Shown here piece after piece: positions 35,651-50,200 of a stretch of 64,000 nucleotides of DNA (its first letter is position 1; the number at the start of each line of letters is the position of its first letter). The notes under the pieces are model-generated. The model saw only the letters and a program-made list of their open reading frames with translations. It had not been told where the DNA came from and ran no database searches. The translations under genes and the position numbers were made by a program. The stretch is from Labia minor (lineage: Eukaryota; Arthropoda; Insecta; Dermaptera; Spongiphoridae). The stretch covers positions 72,689,719-72,753,718 of the forward strand of contig OY720348.1 in the NCBI GenBank assembly GCA_963082975.1, given 5' to 3'.

Positions 35651-35929
35651 TATATAAAGTTGAATTTAAATGCAAGTGTTGTACTCCACTCCACTCTGAT
35701 TGGCTGCCCTCCTACTACTTGCAGCCACTCCGGTGCTGTCTCCTGTCACTCGTTCCAATCAACTTCTCTGCGATTTCTTCAATTTTACTTCAGTCTGTTT
35801 TTCCTCCTTAACGAATATCAATTTTTTTTACTTTTTGACGAATTCCAGTTTCTCTTAGTGATGACAATTCTCAATAAGGATTTTTTATTTCTCTCCACTA
35901 CATAAACCAAAAGAAAAACAGAAGTCTAG
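35651..35929 (+). promoter_or_regulatory. candidate promoter and 5' UTR exon of the TBC1D1/4 gene
   Basis: TATATAAA at 35651-35658 precedes a GC-richer segment with an inverted CCAAT box (ATTGGCT, 35699-35705) and an arthropod-type initiator TCAGTC (35790-35795). A possible weak donor (TCTAG then GTGTGT) lies at 35929. An acceptor-like TTTATTTAG at 36243-36251 precedes the ATG exon by 27 bp. The arrangement is plausible but unproven. Confidence 0.35.
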
Positions 35930-36278
35930 GTGTGTATGAATGTGTTTCTTAGAAATAATCCTAGCTCTATTCTCATTTTGTCATTTAGTTTATTTTTAAA
36001 TCACTAAATTTTTTCTTTCTTTAATCTATATATATAAACTCGTAGTGTATTTTTTACTCCCTTTTTTATATTCACCCCATATTCTCAAAATTGTATATAT
36101 TTAAATATTTTTTTCTTTTAATAGTAACATAACATTTAATAATTTGTGATTATACAACTTGTTTATATAATCTTTTCAGATGCTAACACTAAATAATAAA
36201 CTTTGACACCTATTAAAAAAAAGAAATAAAAAAAGAAACATCTTTATTTAGTTGAAAAATCTTTATTTCACTTGGACC

Positions 36279-39200
36279 ATGTCCACCTATCATTTAAATT
36301 ATTATGGCCAAGCGAAGATGGATCGTCGATTCACAAGGCCTATGCTTCCCTGGGTTATTTCCGAATTACAACAGCGTAATCATATTGAAAAGGTAATGAT
36401 CAATTTCAACATAAATTAATAGCTAAAAACATTTTCGAACTTATGGCACAAGATAACATAAAAGAATTAATTTATATCTCTAACTCTTATATTTACTGGT
36501 TTAATTTATTATATCTTTGACTTTCCAATTTACACTATAAAAATATTAAAACATTTTCTTTATCTTTTACAATATACAAAAACGATTTTGACAGCCCCTT
36601 AATCGAATAAGCAATCCATTTATTGGTCGAAAGGGTTTAAAATCGTATCCAAATTCTATTTTAAGTTATCTCTGGTAAAAATTAATACTCTTTGTCTTTG
36701 AATTAATTCAAAAAATCTTAAATGTAATAAAATATATGATATTTTATCATATAATTAATATAGTTATATTATATTCTTCAAATGTAAATGTTTAATTTTA
36801 AAGTTTTTTAAAAATTAAAAATATATTTTCACAAAAATATTCCGTAAAATTCAAGAAACAATTAGATTAGTAATTTAAATATAATAAGAATTCATTTATT
36901 TTAATAAAAATACATTAATTCAATTTAAACTTTAGTTTGATATTTTCCAACTTAAAAATTAATTTGAATTCCAGATTTAGTTTATTTTTAGTTTTTTTCA
37001 GTTTAATTTTTATATACATTGAAATATCATTGTTTGTAAAAAAAAATGTCTGCTTTAAACTAATCAAATAATAATTTAAATATATATTGCAATTTTTTAA
37101 AATTATTAAAAAACTTAAAACTTATATGAATTTGTACCAAATAATCTACAACTAAAATTTTATTTAGAGTATAGATATTTATAAATTCTATATTTCTTCT
37201 GTTTTTTAAAAAATACATTAAATTCTTATACTATTTTAATTAAATTTATTTATTAATACAGATCCTTTTATTAAATAGATAGTTTTTAATTTTCATGTTT
37301 GCATTTTTTTATTTTATAATATCACAAATTTTAATTGAATTATATTTAAAATGAATTTTTCTAATATTTGACTCATTGTTTTTCTAATATATATTTATAT
37401 AAATCAATGCAATCTTACAATTAACAAGTAACATAAAAGTATAATTTACTCATGCATGTATTTGGCGAACTACACTGATATTGTGACAATAGTACAATAA
37501 CATAGATTGCAAAACATTGGAAACATTAAGTAAAACTATTTTAATAATATTTATAACTATATATTAAAGGTGAAAGTTTGTTTCAGGGGATCACCTAAAA
37601 CCAATCTGATTTTCTATTTCTAATTAATTATTTTTCACCTTGACATTTTTTTTTGTTATTTGACCTTATATCTATGATTATTTTGAAATAAATAAATATC
37701 TTTTTTTTTGTAACAACAATTTTTGTCGTCCTGTTAATTGATATGCATTCTTAAATTCAAATTAATTAGAAATCACTAAGTGATTGAAAATTTAATAGGC
37801 ATATTTACATAAATTAATAAATACATTTAGGTCAAGCAGATAAAATTATGTTTTGAATTTTTTTATTTGTATAATTAATATCGAGATTTAAAGACATTCT
37901 CTTAAAGCAATAAAGAGTGATTTAAATAAATATTGTACATTTTCTTTTTACTAATATTTAAAAAGAATCATTTTTAGGAATTTTATCTGAAATAATTAAA
38001 TGTTATATAATTGCTAATTGCTGATTCTGAATTTGGATATTTGCGTTTAAAATTAAAATTTCAGCATAAATAAACAAATAAAAGAAATTTAATAAATAAA
38101 AATAATTTTAACCACTATTTAAACTAATTGAAAATTTTATTTTTTTTATCGAGTTTCCAAAAAATCAGCAAACACTTCCATTATATTATAAAACTTAAAA
38201 GAACAATAAATTGATATAAAATGTTAATTTAAAAAATAAAATAACATTTAAATTATCAAATAAAAATAAATAAACTTAGTTGAAATTGATTTTCAAATTA
38301 ATCAATTATTTTAACTTTAATCTTATCTTTAAATGAAAAACAGGATTTTACTTTTAATGAATATAAAAAATAAGAAATAAAATATTTCAAAGAATAATCC
38401 TAAAAGAGAAATTTTTATATTTATATATATTTATACAAAAGATGGATTATTCAATATTTTTGAATACAACAGATTTAATCAAAAAGTTTAAAGAAATAAA
38501 TATCTAGGCTATTTTATAAAATTCCATAAGATTCTAAGTATATATTTAAGTATAAATGTATATATTACAAAAGCCTTGGCTTATATTTATTTTTTCAAGG
38601 ACAAAAAGTTATTAAGTAACTTGTAATTTTACATAAACAAGTTTTTTTTAATATCTTTTAACATCATTCACTTATTAAAAAATTTAAAATTAATATTTTA
38701 TTAATAATCCATTTTTTTACATCTTATTTTCTTTAATTAATATTTTCAATTATTATAATATATATTATTTATATAAACAATTTTAAATTCAATTCAAATA
38801 ATGAATTATACGTTTTCTATTTGTAAGTTTCAAAAAGGAAGATATATATATATATATGTATAATGTATATATGTATAATGTTAATTATTTAATTTTATCT
38901 TTTCTTTATTTAAATTTAAAACAAATGTATAAAATATCTAGATATTATATTTAATGGAATTTATTCAAATAATATTGTTGTATTAAAAATAATATTACAC
39001 TTTTTTTATTAATTTTAAAAAATATTCAAAAGAGCAATAAATTTTTTTAAAAATCGAAACATTATTTAATTTCTTAAATTTATATTGACAGTAATTTATT
39101 TTAATTTAATTTTATTGCCAATTTTATACCTCATCTTGCCTTTTTCATTATTTTTATTTATAATTTATATATATAAATATATTGTTTTTAATATTTATAA

Positions 39201-41246
39201 TAAAATTAAGAAATATTAGATTTCTTTTATTTTTACCGACCGACGATAGTAAGGGAGGTATTGTTTTCACACCAAATTTCACATGTGGAGATTTTTACAT
39301 ATCTCCACGAATCTTAAAAAGTATTTTTAGCATGATGTCTGTCCGTCTGTTCGTCCGTATAGATGTGTACAGCCTGAACGGCTCAACCGATTTTGATGAA
39401 ATTTGGTATATTTACTTAATGCATCAGTGGGATGAATGGATCAACTTTTGGTGCAAATCCGGAAACCGGAAGTGGTAGTATTAGCGTTCGACGATAGGAA
39501 GGGAAGGGTTATTTTCACACCAAATTTCACATGAGGAGATTTTTTATATATCACCACGAATCATGCACTTTGTATTGGTTTTATCCTCGAGAAAAATCAT
39601 CTTTATTAGTTTTTTTCTTAATTTAAATTTATATGACGTCATCCAGCCATTCATGACGTCACAGCCTGTTCTTACATATATATTATAAATAAAATAAAAT
39701 TAAAAATATTTATGTTCTATGCCTATCTGTTTTTTATTACATTAATTAGATATATTACAATTATTCGAAATTGTTTCTGTAGCTGGAAATTAATTTATTT
39801 CAAACCGTCGGTCGGTTCGGACCTGGCCACAGGTCAGCTCATTAAGTGTAATAATGCAATTAACAGTTTATTTTTTGAAAAATTTCTTAAATAAAAGGGC
39901 TTGTGAATAGTTGAACAAAGCTATTAATGTTGACTACGACCTCTAGATGTCTCTAGGCCTTGCCTCGATTTTTTAATATGAATCTGAAATTATTTCTTAC
40001 TAATTATTTATTATTTGAGTTCTTTCGGTTCTTTATAACACTTTATAGATGATGATCATTAATACATCATTATATCATTTATGAATGATTGAAAAATTGT
40101 TCTTTCAAACATATATAATATAATAAATGACATTTATATAATATAAATAGTTTATTCACATTTGATCATGCAAAAAGTCACTTTTTTGTGTGTTTATTTC
40201 ATTCTTTTTCATTCTTTTGTTTTCTAACTTATATAATATTATATTCAATTGAGTGAATTTTTGAATGAATTAAGAATTTATTAAGATTCTAAGAGATTGT
40301 TCTTAATTTTTTTTTTAATATATATTTATATTACATACTTAATGTATGCTTTTATCTTTTTTAGGTAATCTTGACTATAGACAATGAAGAATTAATTGTT
40401 ACACGATATCAACCAACAACGACAGATGAATCAAATTCTCAAATGTTTCATCAACAATTGACTTTGGTTGCCAGAGCAACAGCTTGTCTACCAGATAAAA
40501 CAGGATTCGCATATTTATATCGAGAATCCCATGATGCCCAATATCTCCAATTACATTTCTTCCAAGCGGATGATCCTTGCATTGTAAGTTGAATGTTTAA
40601 TTATTTTAAAGAATATTATTAACAGAAAACATAATAAATAATCTTTCTTGATGGTGACAAAGTTGAAAAATAATTTTTTTTTTATAAACCCCGTAATTTT
40701 TCATACAACCTTAAAAATTGCTATTTTATTAATTATCAATGATAAATTATTGTTTTAACTTTAGGTGAATGATTTGATTTCTACAACAACGCTTAGCAAT
40801 AGACCAGCTCCAATAAGATCTTTAAGTTCTGCAACTTTAACTGGAATCGATGGTGACATTTCACCCTGTTCTTCACAATATTTCGAAGTATACTTTAATG
40901 TTGTGCTTTGGTTTTGTTATAAATTTACCATTTTATAATATATATTAATAGAAAATTGATTTCTTTTGATTTATTAGGTTTTGTATATTGGCAAAATTAA
41001 AGTTTCTCATAAAAAAGTTCCTGACTCGTTTATTGATGATGCTTTAGAGAAATTCCATCGACATGAATTAGAAAAAGTTCGAGATTCAAATAAATCTCAT
41101 TCACTAGAATCAGAAAAAATTTCTTCCAGTAAAATTCCAATGGATGTTTTGGAACAAGGAGTCACTTCACAAAATCAGGAGGTTTCTTTTGTTAATGCCT
41201 TCCATTCTGATTCGTCCCTACAAGATAAGCCCTTTCTTAAACAAAG
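36279..41246 (+). other. TBC1D1/4 exons 1-4: first PTB domain
   Basis: Exon 1 encodes the hallmark [10 protein letters not shown] (vertebrate PMLPWVVAEV). Exon 2 ends in FFQADDPCI, the counterpart of YVFKADD. Exons 3-4 give [20 protein letters not shown], matching the strand with VTVAHKKAPP. The first intron (4.0 kb) holds a 0.6-kb element at 39235-39838. Confidence 0.9.
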
Positions 41247-44200
41247 GTACATTTTAATTCAAAAAATTATATATATATATATATATATATTATAACAAAA
41301 TTTGAAAATGATAATCATAATAAAAATAAATAAAAGTTTCAATTATCTTTTTACAATAAATATGAAAGTATATAATTATTTTTTTTTTTTAAAGAATTAA
41401 ATAATTTCATATTTGTTAATTTGTTAATTGTTCTTGTTGTAGGTCTTTACCCTTGGAAAGTTCTATCCAAATTCCATTAAAAAACACACAATCCGTATGT
41501 ATAATAATAATAGTAAAAATAAATATAAAATATAATTTATATATTTTTTTGTTATCTTTCAGGGAAACGGAGATACAAATCGTACGATGGTTTTTCAAGT
41601 TGGCCGGTCTGAATTAAGGCTTATTAGTCCGGATAGGAAACAAATATTCTTGCATAAATCTTTAAAAGATGTAGCAAGTTGTATACAAGTAATTTCTACT
41701 CCCAATCTATATTAATTTAAAATTTTGCAGAACTAATCTATTTAATTATATAATATGAGTTTATTTATTATAAATTATATAAGTTAGGAAACAAATAATA
41801 TAAATCCTCTAATATGAATTAATCCATTTCAGGGATTAAAAAACACAGAACATTTAGGCTTTATATGCCGCGAAAATGCCTTAGATTGCTATATAAGCTA
41901 TATATTCAAATGTGAATCTGAGACTGTGGCTGATGAGCTTGTTTCTGCAATAACTCAAGCTTTTATAGCTGCTGCAGATGCCTTTAGAAAAGATCGTTCT
42001 CCTCAACCTTTAAGTTGTGAACATTGTCCTATGATTTGGTATCATAAATTATGCATAGAGCTTGAAGGTATTTTTATTTGTCTTCTCATCACACCATGAT
42101 TTATTATTTATATTCTTCATAATGTACTATTAACTATTCTAAATCTATAATCTTCTATTAATTTATTTTAATTTAATCTATGTTTTCAGACTATAAATAT
42201 AAATTTATTTCATTTCTAAGACAAATTCCTTATTTTTTAAAAAAAAATTGGTTTGTCCTTAAGAATATAGATAAACTGTTTTTTTTTTAAACTAATATAA
42301 ATTATTTCATAATTATGATGATTATAATATTTTTTTCATTTATTATTTAAAGTCAAAAATTATTTATACATATACATATATATATATATATATATTTTAG
42401 GATTAGGTAATGATCGACGAGCACTTGGTTTTATACTTAATAAAATTAATTCTATACCTGAAGACGATTATTCCTATTTATCTGTGAAACTCAGAAATCC
42501 AGAAAATTATTCATCTGTTAAAGATCAATTATGTTACTTAATGTCAGTCCTTCGAGTTTATTGTCAAACTAAACAATCACGGCATGTACATGACACCCCG
42601 GAAAATAGGTATAAAATTGAATATCATCCATAATTTTTTTTTTCTATACTTTTACTTATAAACTTTTCTTAAAAATGAATAAATAAAATATATTTTTTTT
42701 GGATTGGAATTTAAATTGGAATATGATTTGATTATTTTACTTCTATTTTAATATATTTTAATGTTATCTTATATATAGATTTAAGGCTGAAAAGCATTTG
42801 TTCATATTCAAATTCTAATGTTAAAATTTAATTAATTTAATGCTTGAAGTTTTGAAATTATGTTTTTATATAAATCAGAAAGGTTGATTCATTTACAAAC
42901 TATAGTTAGATAATTATTTTATAATTTTAAATATAATTTAATGATTTTATATAGCATTTAAGGTATTATTTATCTCAGTATATAAAATATTTCAATTTTA
43001 TAGGCACGAATTTTTAAATCAATACCTCGGCGGAACAACACTGTTTACCAAAGCGAAAAAATCCTTAGCATCTTCTTTCGACCAACTTCTCAAAAGAAAA
43101 GGTTCCAAGGATGATATCGGACATAGCGTCACTCGGGAATTAAGCCTACCTGTTATCAGCCACAAAGTAATAAAAATTAATATTCTCAATCTAAAGGACC
43201 TTCTATATAACAATCTAAGGCATTTCCAAACAAATAATTATTCATTAATATTGCATAATACAAGATAGTTTTCCATTATACATTCGGTTAAGGTTTGCAA
43301 TCAACTAGTTTCGATGTTTCTTAAAATCGCGAAATATATTTATTTTATTCTCGTCTAAATTATTATTATTTTATTCAAATTCTCATCATTATTTTCTTGG
43401 AATTTAATTCATTCAACAGACCAGAACTAGAAATTATATTTATTTTAAAGAGGAATAAACAAGCATATATTGCTATATATCCAAAATTATATCCAACTCT
43501 CATTTTTCGTAAGGAAAGAACGCTGCACAGTTGTTTAATTTTTAGTACATACTATTAAATGACGATAATTAATATGAAATATCTTGATTATGTAACTAGA
43601 CCAACCATTTAAAAGATGTAACAAGTTGAAAAAACAATAAAAACCATTTGAATGAAGGAAAACGATGAGTAGACTTTCTAAAATCTTATTTACAAAAACA
43701 CAACAAATGAAGAAATTTTTCTCCAATAATAATATGAAGTCAATTAGTTATTCATTGATATTTTTAGTTATGTTGAAATTGGGACAAAATAAGAATTGGA
43801 TGGGGAGGTGGTTCAATATAAGTAAAGAGATAGACGAAGTAATTTTATAATATTGTATTTAATGTAATATATATATAATAAATATCATCGAAAATGTATC
43901 CTAAATTTCTAGTTCTCTCGAATAAAAAAAAATAACATGGCATTGTAAACCCTAATTCAGATTGTTAGGTAATCATTAAAAATATTCAATTTCATGTGAA
44001 TGAATTTTTTTTAATAAATCATTTATTAGATATGAAATTTATTAATGATTGAAATTTACTTTCTAGGATGACGCCAGTCCAGATTCTCCTGAAGTCCGAA
44101 GTTGTTTTGATGAAGAAGTCAGCCATAAGACGAGTCCTATGTTGAGCATGTGAGCGAGAAGTTTACTCTCCAAAACACGGGTGCAAAAACTTCAGAGGCT

Positions 44201-47200
44201 CATAGAGATATTCTTTCATGAGTGATTAAATAATAATAGTTTGTATTTTCAATAATTATTCTAAATTAAATTTGAGAAAATCTCTGTTGGATCCAATTTA
44301 AGAATATCGCAATTTCCCGTAGCCTTACAAAAAAAAAAGATTTATTGTTATCATTTTTAACAATAAAAAAAATTGATTAATATTTATTAAAATATCATTC
44401 CCTTTAGATTTCTTAAAGTTGGAAGTACACAAAAACATTCACCTTCAAGAGAAATGAACGATGAAAATAATGAGCCTACTCGTCAAAGTGGCTCGTGGCG
44501 TCAAGCGATATTTAATAGGGTTGTTTCACCAAATAAATCGCCTAAAGTGACATTAATGGAACCGTGTTCGGCTTCATCCACTCCCCAACGACCAGCCAAA
44601 CTCGAACCTGCACATCTTCGGGAGCTTTGGAAAAAGGCTATTAATCAACAATTATTATTAATACGAATGGAGAAAGAAAATGCACGTCTCAAAGGTAAGA
44701 AAAACAATCTTTTTTTTAAACATTGTTACTATTAGAAACAGAAAGACAGCTGTGACAGTTGAGTTAACTGCGTTTTATTATAATTTTTTTTAAAACTTTA
44801 CGGTTCGAATTTCAAAATATAATTGATAGGTTCTACTTTATATCAAATGAATTTATTTTTAATTTCAAAATTTTCTTAATCTGAAAATTTGAAAAAATAT
44901 TAAAAATGCGAATTAATTAATAAGTTTATTTTAGATTAAATTTGTATATAAATTTGTATTAAAAAAATTTAATCTAATAAATATTTATATAATAATCAAC
45001 ATTTTAAATATTTCCGTACTGAATAAATTTAGATTAAATTGTAAGTTGATTAAATCAATTTTTTTTTTATTTTTATTTAAAGACAATAAATAATGAATTC
45101 TCTCACCATCTAAATAATTCATTATTATAATTATTATTATTATGGCATCTAAATTGAATTAGGTTCAATTAAATTAAAAATTCAAAAATTAATTTCAATG
45201 AAGAATTGTTAAAATTCAATTTTTTTTTTATATTTTATACCTTAAAATATTATTTTGCATATTAAATAATTTTTATTAATTATATCATTTTTCAATTTGC
45301 TAATTGAACTAATTAAGCTCGCCAAGAAGAAGCTAGTTTAAAACGAATTAAACTCAATTATGATGAACTTTCAACCCATCCAAAAGAAGTTAATGATGTT
45401 TGGGATTTATTAATTAGTAAAGAAAGTAAAATTCAGACAGAATGTGATACACAAATGTTACTTCAGGCAATTCTAAGAGGTAAATTTTTTTATTTATTTT
45501 ATCCTATCCGTTTAAGTATATATTTATATTCTTAAAAAATAGAATAAATAAAAATATAAAAAATTATAGATTTAAAGTGTATACATTTTTTAAAAAATTT
45601 ACTAATTATTTTATTAAGTCGATGTTTAAAATATTTTAGTAAATGTTAATTTGAGATTTATTTATTATTTATTGTTATTGTGTTAACAAAGGATCAGTTA
45701 CAGATGTGACTCTCATTCTTTTTTGCCTCTTGATTATCTATTTTACTTATACACATTTTTTCGATTTTATTCTCATTCAATTCAAATAAATAATTCGTAC
45801 AATTTAAATTAACTATTAAATTGGCGCGACATTGTTTTAAAATTTTTAATAACATAATTAATAAAGTCTATGGAGTCATGATCAGTTAATCTTGCAGCTT
45901 TTAGCAAACTCCTGGCTTTATTAGATAAAAACAACATTTCCATCTAATGCTATTTATTTATACATTAAAATAATATCAATAATATAATAATATAATATAT
46001 AAAAAAGTTACTTATTTATTAAGTTATTTATTACTTAATTTTGATATGAATTAAATATAAAAGTAAAGATTGAAATCAATCTAAAAGTAAAAGGTATTAT
46101 AAATATCATATACTAGCTGCTCAGACCGCCTTCGGCACTCTTCGAGCCTAGACATGAGGCTCTGCCCCCTGTATCCCCGAAGTTAATACATAGTATTTGG
46201 TTGAAAGCCTGTATTTCAAAGGTTTTCATCTATTTTGTTTCAATCAGTATATTAAAACATTCACTTTTTGTGTTCTTATTTAAAATATATTTTAATTTAA
46301 TCTGTAAATTAATTATATATTATTATTGTATATGTTATATCTACCTATCTCTGGGGCTCTACGGTACTCGAAAGTTCTTAGCCGCAGCAACCACATTTCT
46401 CCAAATATCCTAATCCTGAGCTATAACCATCCAACTCCTATCCTGTCTCATCTGTCCCGATTGCAACCTCGATTTAATTTCTTCTCAAGTAGTATTATCC
46501 TTGGTGATTATATTAAATTTTTCTACATATTCAAATTCTACATTTTGTATATTAATACTGTTCCTCTTTGTTACTAAATATTTTTTCTTATCACTATTAA
46601 TTTCAAACCTCGATTAATTTTTCCTCGCCAACTGTAATTGCATTTGTCGAATCTCCTATTATATTTAAGTCGTCTGGGTAACCTAACATTTTACAATTGA
46701 TTTCCGCATCTTACTTTTTCTTTACTACCTTCAAGACAAATTTGAAGTTCAAAATTTGAAAAATTTAACCAGATCTATTGAGTCATACGTATGTTTTACT
46801 AAAATCTATAAATACAGATTCTAGAGGTCATGAAACGCGAAGATATTTAAAAAAATTTAAATTCTGAGCAATGTGCAGACAAAAACCTTTTTTTATATAT
46901 ATAGATATTATAAAGTTGATATAATATTATGTTATGTTGATCTTTTACTGTTAAGAAAAGAATTTTAAGATAATTAGACGTAAAGTTATTCTTTGTTTAA
47001 AACTATAAAAGAAAAGGAATTAATTATGTCATTAAGAGAAACAAGTTAACTATACAACAATAACTATAGAAATTCTAAGGCGTAATAGTTTCTTTAAATA
47101 AATAAAATAAATAATTACTGAAGAATTAAAAATTACAAATTTTTAATACAAAAACAAATTAGTTTTAAAGCTATTGTCCCACTCTTTATTTGAAAAAATT

Positions 47201-50200
47201 GACATGAAAGCAATATCATTGTATAAGTATAATTATAAATATAATTGGTAAATTGGCTCCTCGAAATTAAAATAATTTTAACAATATTTATATAAACCTT
47301 ACACAACTTACTGAATTTAATTTATATTTAATTACCTCGACCTTTACTTAATTAACTATTTTTTTTTTTAAATTTTGTTTAGATCTTTTATTTTTCAGAG
47401 GATTTCATTTTTAATAAAGTATTTAAAATATTATTTAATTAAAATAAAAACAAATAATATTATATAATAACATTTTACAATCATATTATATACACATTTC
47501 ATTATACGTCTATCATCATTTTTTCATTTTTTAATAAATAAGATTACTTATAAAAACATGGTTGTTTTAAACAACAATCACGATAAATACTAAAATAATT
47601 ACAAATGATTTTCTAAAGATGACTTTTAAATTTAAATTGAATTGTTTACACTTAGGGTAAAGTTATTCAATATTTCTATATTCAAAATGTAATAAGTATA
47701 AAATACACGAAATATTTTATCTATCTTTATAGAGATTAAAATATAAAAATTATATATCAATTATTAATAAATATCAAACATTCAAAAGTTTATTTAAAAA
47801 ATTTTCTTACACATAAAAAATTTAACTCAAGGTTGGACTCAGGTAGCTGTTGTTGTTTATCAATTTTTCATTATCATAAGTTCAAGATAATTTCAAACCT
47901 AAATATTTGTTTATTTTTCACCTTGGTGAAATTGTGAGAAGTGGAAGACAGACGGGATCGAATTGACTCTTAAAGAATTTGGCATTATAACAACTTTAGA
48001 TTTGTATAATGTCAAAGTGTATGAAAATTATATAATAAATAAAAAAAAATTATATAATATGATTGTAGAAAATTATTGATATTTTTAATAATCAATATTT
48101 TAAAAACTTTTAAAAATAAAACCTGCTTATATAATAGAATATATCTTACACTTTAATATTTTAATTAATCGAACTAAAACCAATTGATTTGTTTTATATA
48201 TATATAATAGATAGATAAAATAAAATAAAACAAAGAACTTTAACATTATTCTTATTTCCAAAAATATTAATATTAATTTATTTTTCATAATTGTTATAAT
48301 TTTTTTTTGTTTTTTGTTTTATATAAGTTGATTGACAAAAAGTGATCATTATTATTTGTTTTTTATTTGATTGATTTCTTATGATGACACTTTAATGTTT
48401 TAGGAGTTCCCAAATCCAAAAGAGGAGAAGTGTGGCAATTTCTCGCCGATCAATATAGTTTAAGGAATTCATTTACTGCTGATCTATTCACATTTCCTAA
48501 TTATAATACATCCTATGAAAATTTACTCAAAAAATTGACATCTCATCAACATTCTATTCTTATTGATTTAGGTAATTAAATATTCAATAACCTATTAATA
48601 TATGATTTATTATAAATCTAATTAAATTATTTTTATTTTTTAGGGCGTACATTTCCAGAAAATCCTTATTTCTCAACAACTCTTGGTCCTGGTCAACTTG
48701 CCCTGTTTAATTTACTGAAAGCATACTCATTGCTTGATCCAGAACTTGGCTATTGCCAAGGTCTTAGTTTCATTGCCGGTGTTCTTTTACTTCATGTCAC
48801 TGAGACTGAAGCATTCAATCTTTTAAAACATTTAATGTTCGTAAGGGGGTTGCGCCGTCGGTTTTTACCAGATATGCAAGGCCTCCAAGTAGTTCTTTAT
48901 CAACTAAATAGACTTGTTCATGATAATCTTCCTTTGCTTGATAAACTTCTTGACTCTGTTGAGGTTCCACCTACACTTTACGCAGCCCCATGGGCATTGA
49001 CACTTTTCGCCAGCCAATTCCCTTTAGGGTTTGTTGTTAAAGTTTTTGGTTCGTATTATTTCATCAATAGCATTTACAATATACCATTTATTATATATAT
49101 ATATATAATTGTTATATTTTATCTATTAGATTTAGTATTTATTGAAGGACCGGATGCCTTTTTTAAAATAGCCCTTGCAATTTTATTTGAACACAACGAG
49201 CAAATGCAAAAATGCGAGTCATTTGAGACAATCATGGAATATATGAAAGAACAACTTACACAAATGAATTCAGCTTCTTTAGAAAAGATTTTTAGAAATG
49301 TTTGTATATTTTTTTTTTCTTTTTTTGTTTCATTTAAACAATTACATATATCAGCTGAAAAGTTCACGAAATTTTTATATGTTAGATGTAAAATTGAATG
49401 ACATTTCGATTATTATTTTCTGAATTAATGATATTGAAGTTAAAAATTAATATTTTATTATTCCTTATTGGGATTCGGGAACTTTTCAGTCATTTTGATA
49501 TTAATTTTTTTTTTTTAAATTCTAAATAAAAAGTTCACATTTATGATGGTTATAGGCATTTTCATTAAATATAACGAAACAATTACGTGAATATGAAGTG
49601 GAATATCATGTACTTCAAGAGGAAATGCCGAAAGCAGATGATATTGAAAAATATAAAAAATTAGACAGTGAAAATAAACAATTACAATCAGAGAATCAGA
49701 ATTTACAGCAAATTCTTGAGGTAATTACTTTTCTTGAATTATTTATTTAATTTCATCACATTTATCAATAATAATAATAATTTGAATTATAATTAAAAAT
49801 AATTTTCACATTCTCTAATTTGAGAAAAACAAATTGACATATTTGTTTAATTTATTTATTTGTGGCTGCTTGGCTCTTATTCATACAATACATCATCATG
49901 CACATTGAAATCATCTATTATTTTACTACCCAAGTAAGATTTATTTTAAGTGTTTCCATTAAATTCCCTGCAAGTGAGTCCACGTCGCAACTCAAACTTT
50001 TCATTCATATTTACATAAATTTTGATGTAAATTAAATCACAAATTGATATTATATTATATTATAATTAAATACAATCATCTATATGTTACTTACTATTTG
50101 AATTTTAATATACCATAATTATATATAATGTAAGTAGTATTTCGAATCTAACCATCTAATTTGATAATTAATATTCTCCCCGGTAAAAGCGTTGACTTAT

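Larger units (their letters stand above)
45318..49299 (+). other. TBC1D1/4 exons 12-15: TBC (Rab-GAP) domain
   Basis: [18 protein letters not shown] opens the domain. The IxxDxxR motif is ILIDLGR and the YxQ motif is GYCQG, both intact; PTLYAAPW and [13 protein letters not shown] match the family. Exon 14 and exon 15 are separated by an 81-nt intron (49049-49129) with donor GTTCGT and acceptor CTATTAG; removing it restores KVFDLVFIEG (vertebrate RVFDMIFLQG). Confidence 0.92.

Noticed and set aside
39182-39478. 98-codon plus frame as a gene
   Set aside because: Most of it lies inside the 0.6-kb repeat, and the frame is not kept in the other two copies.
49119-49367. Minus frame overlapping the TBC domain exon
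   Set aside because: It is antisense to a well-matched coding exon and has no family resemblance.
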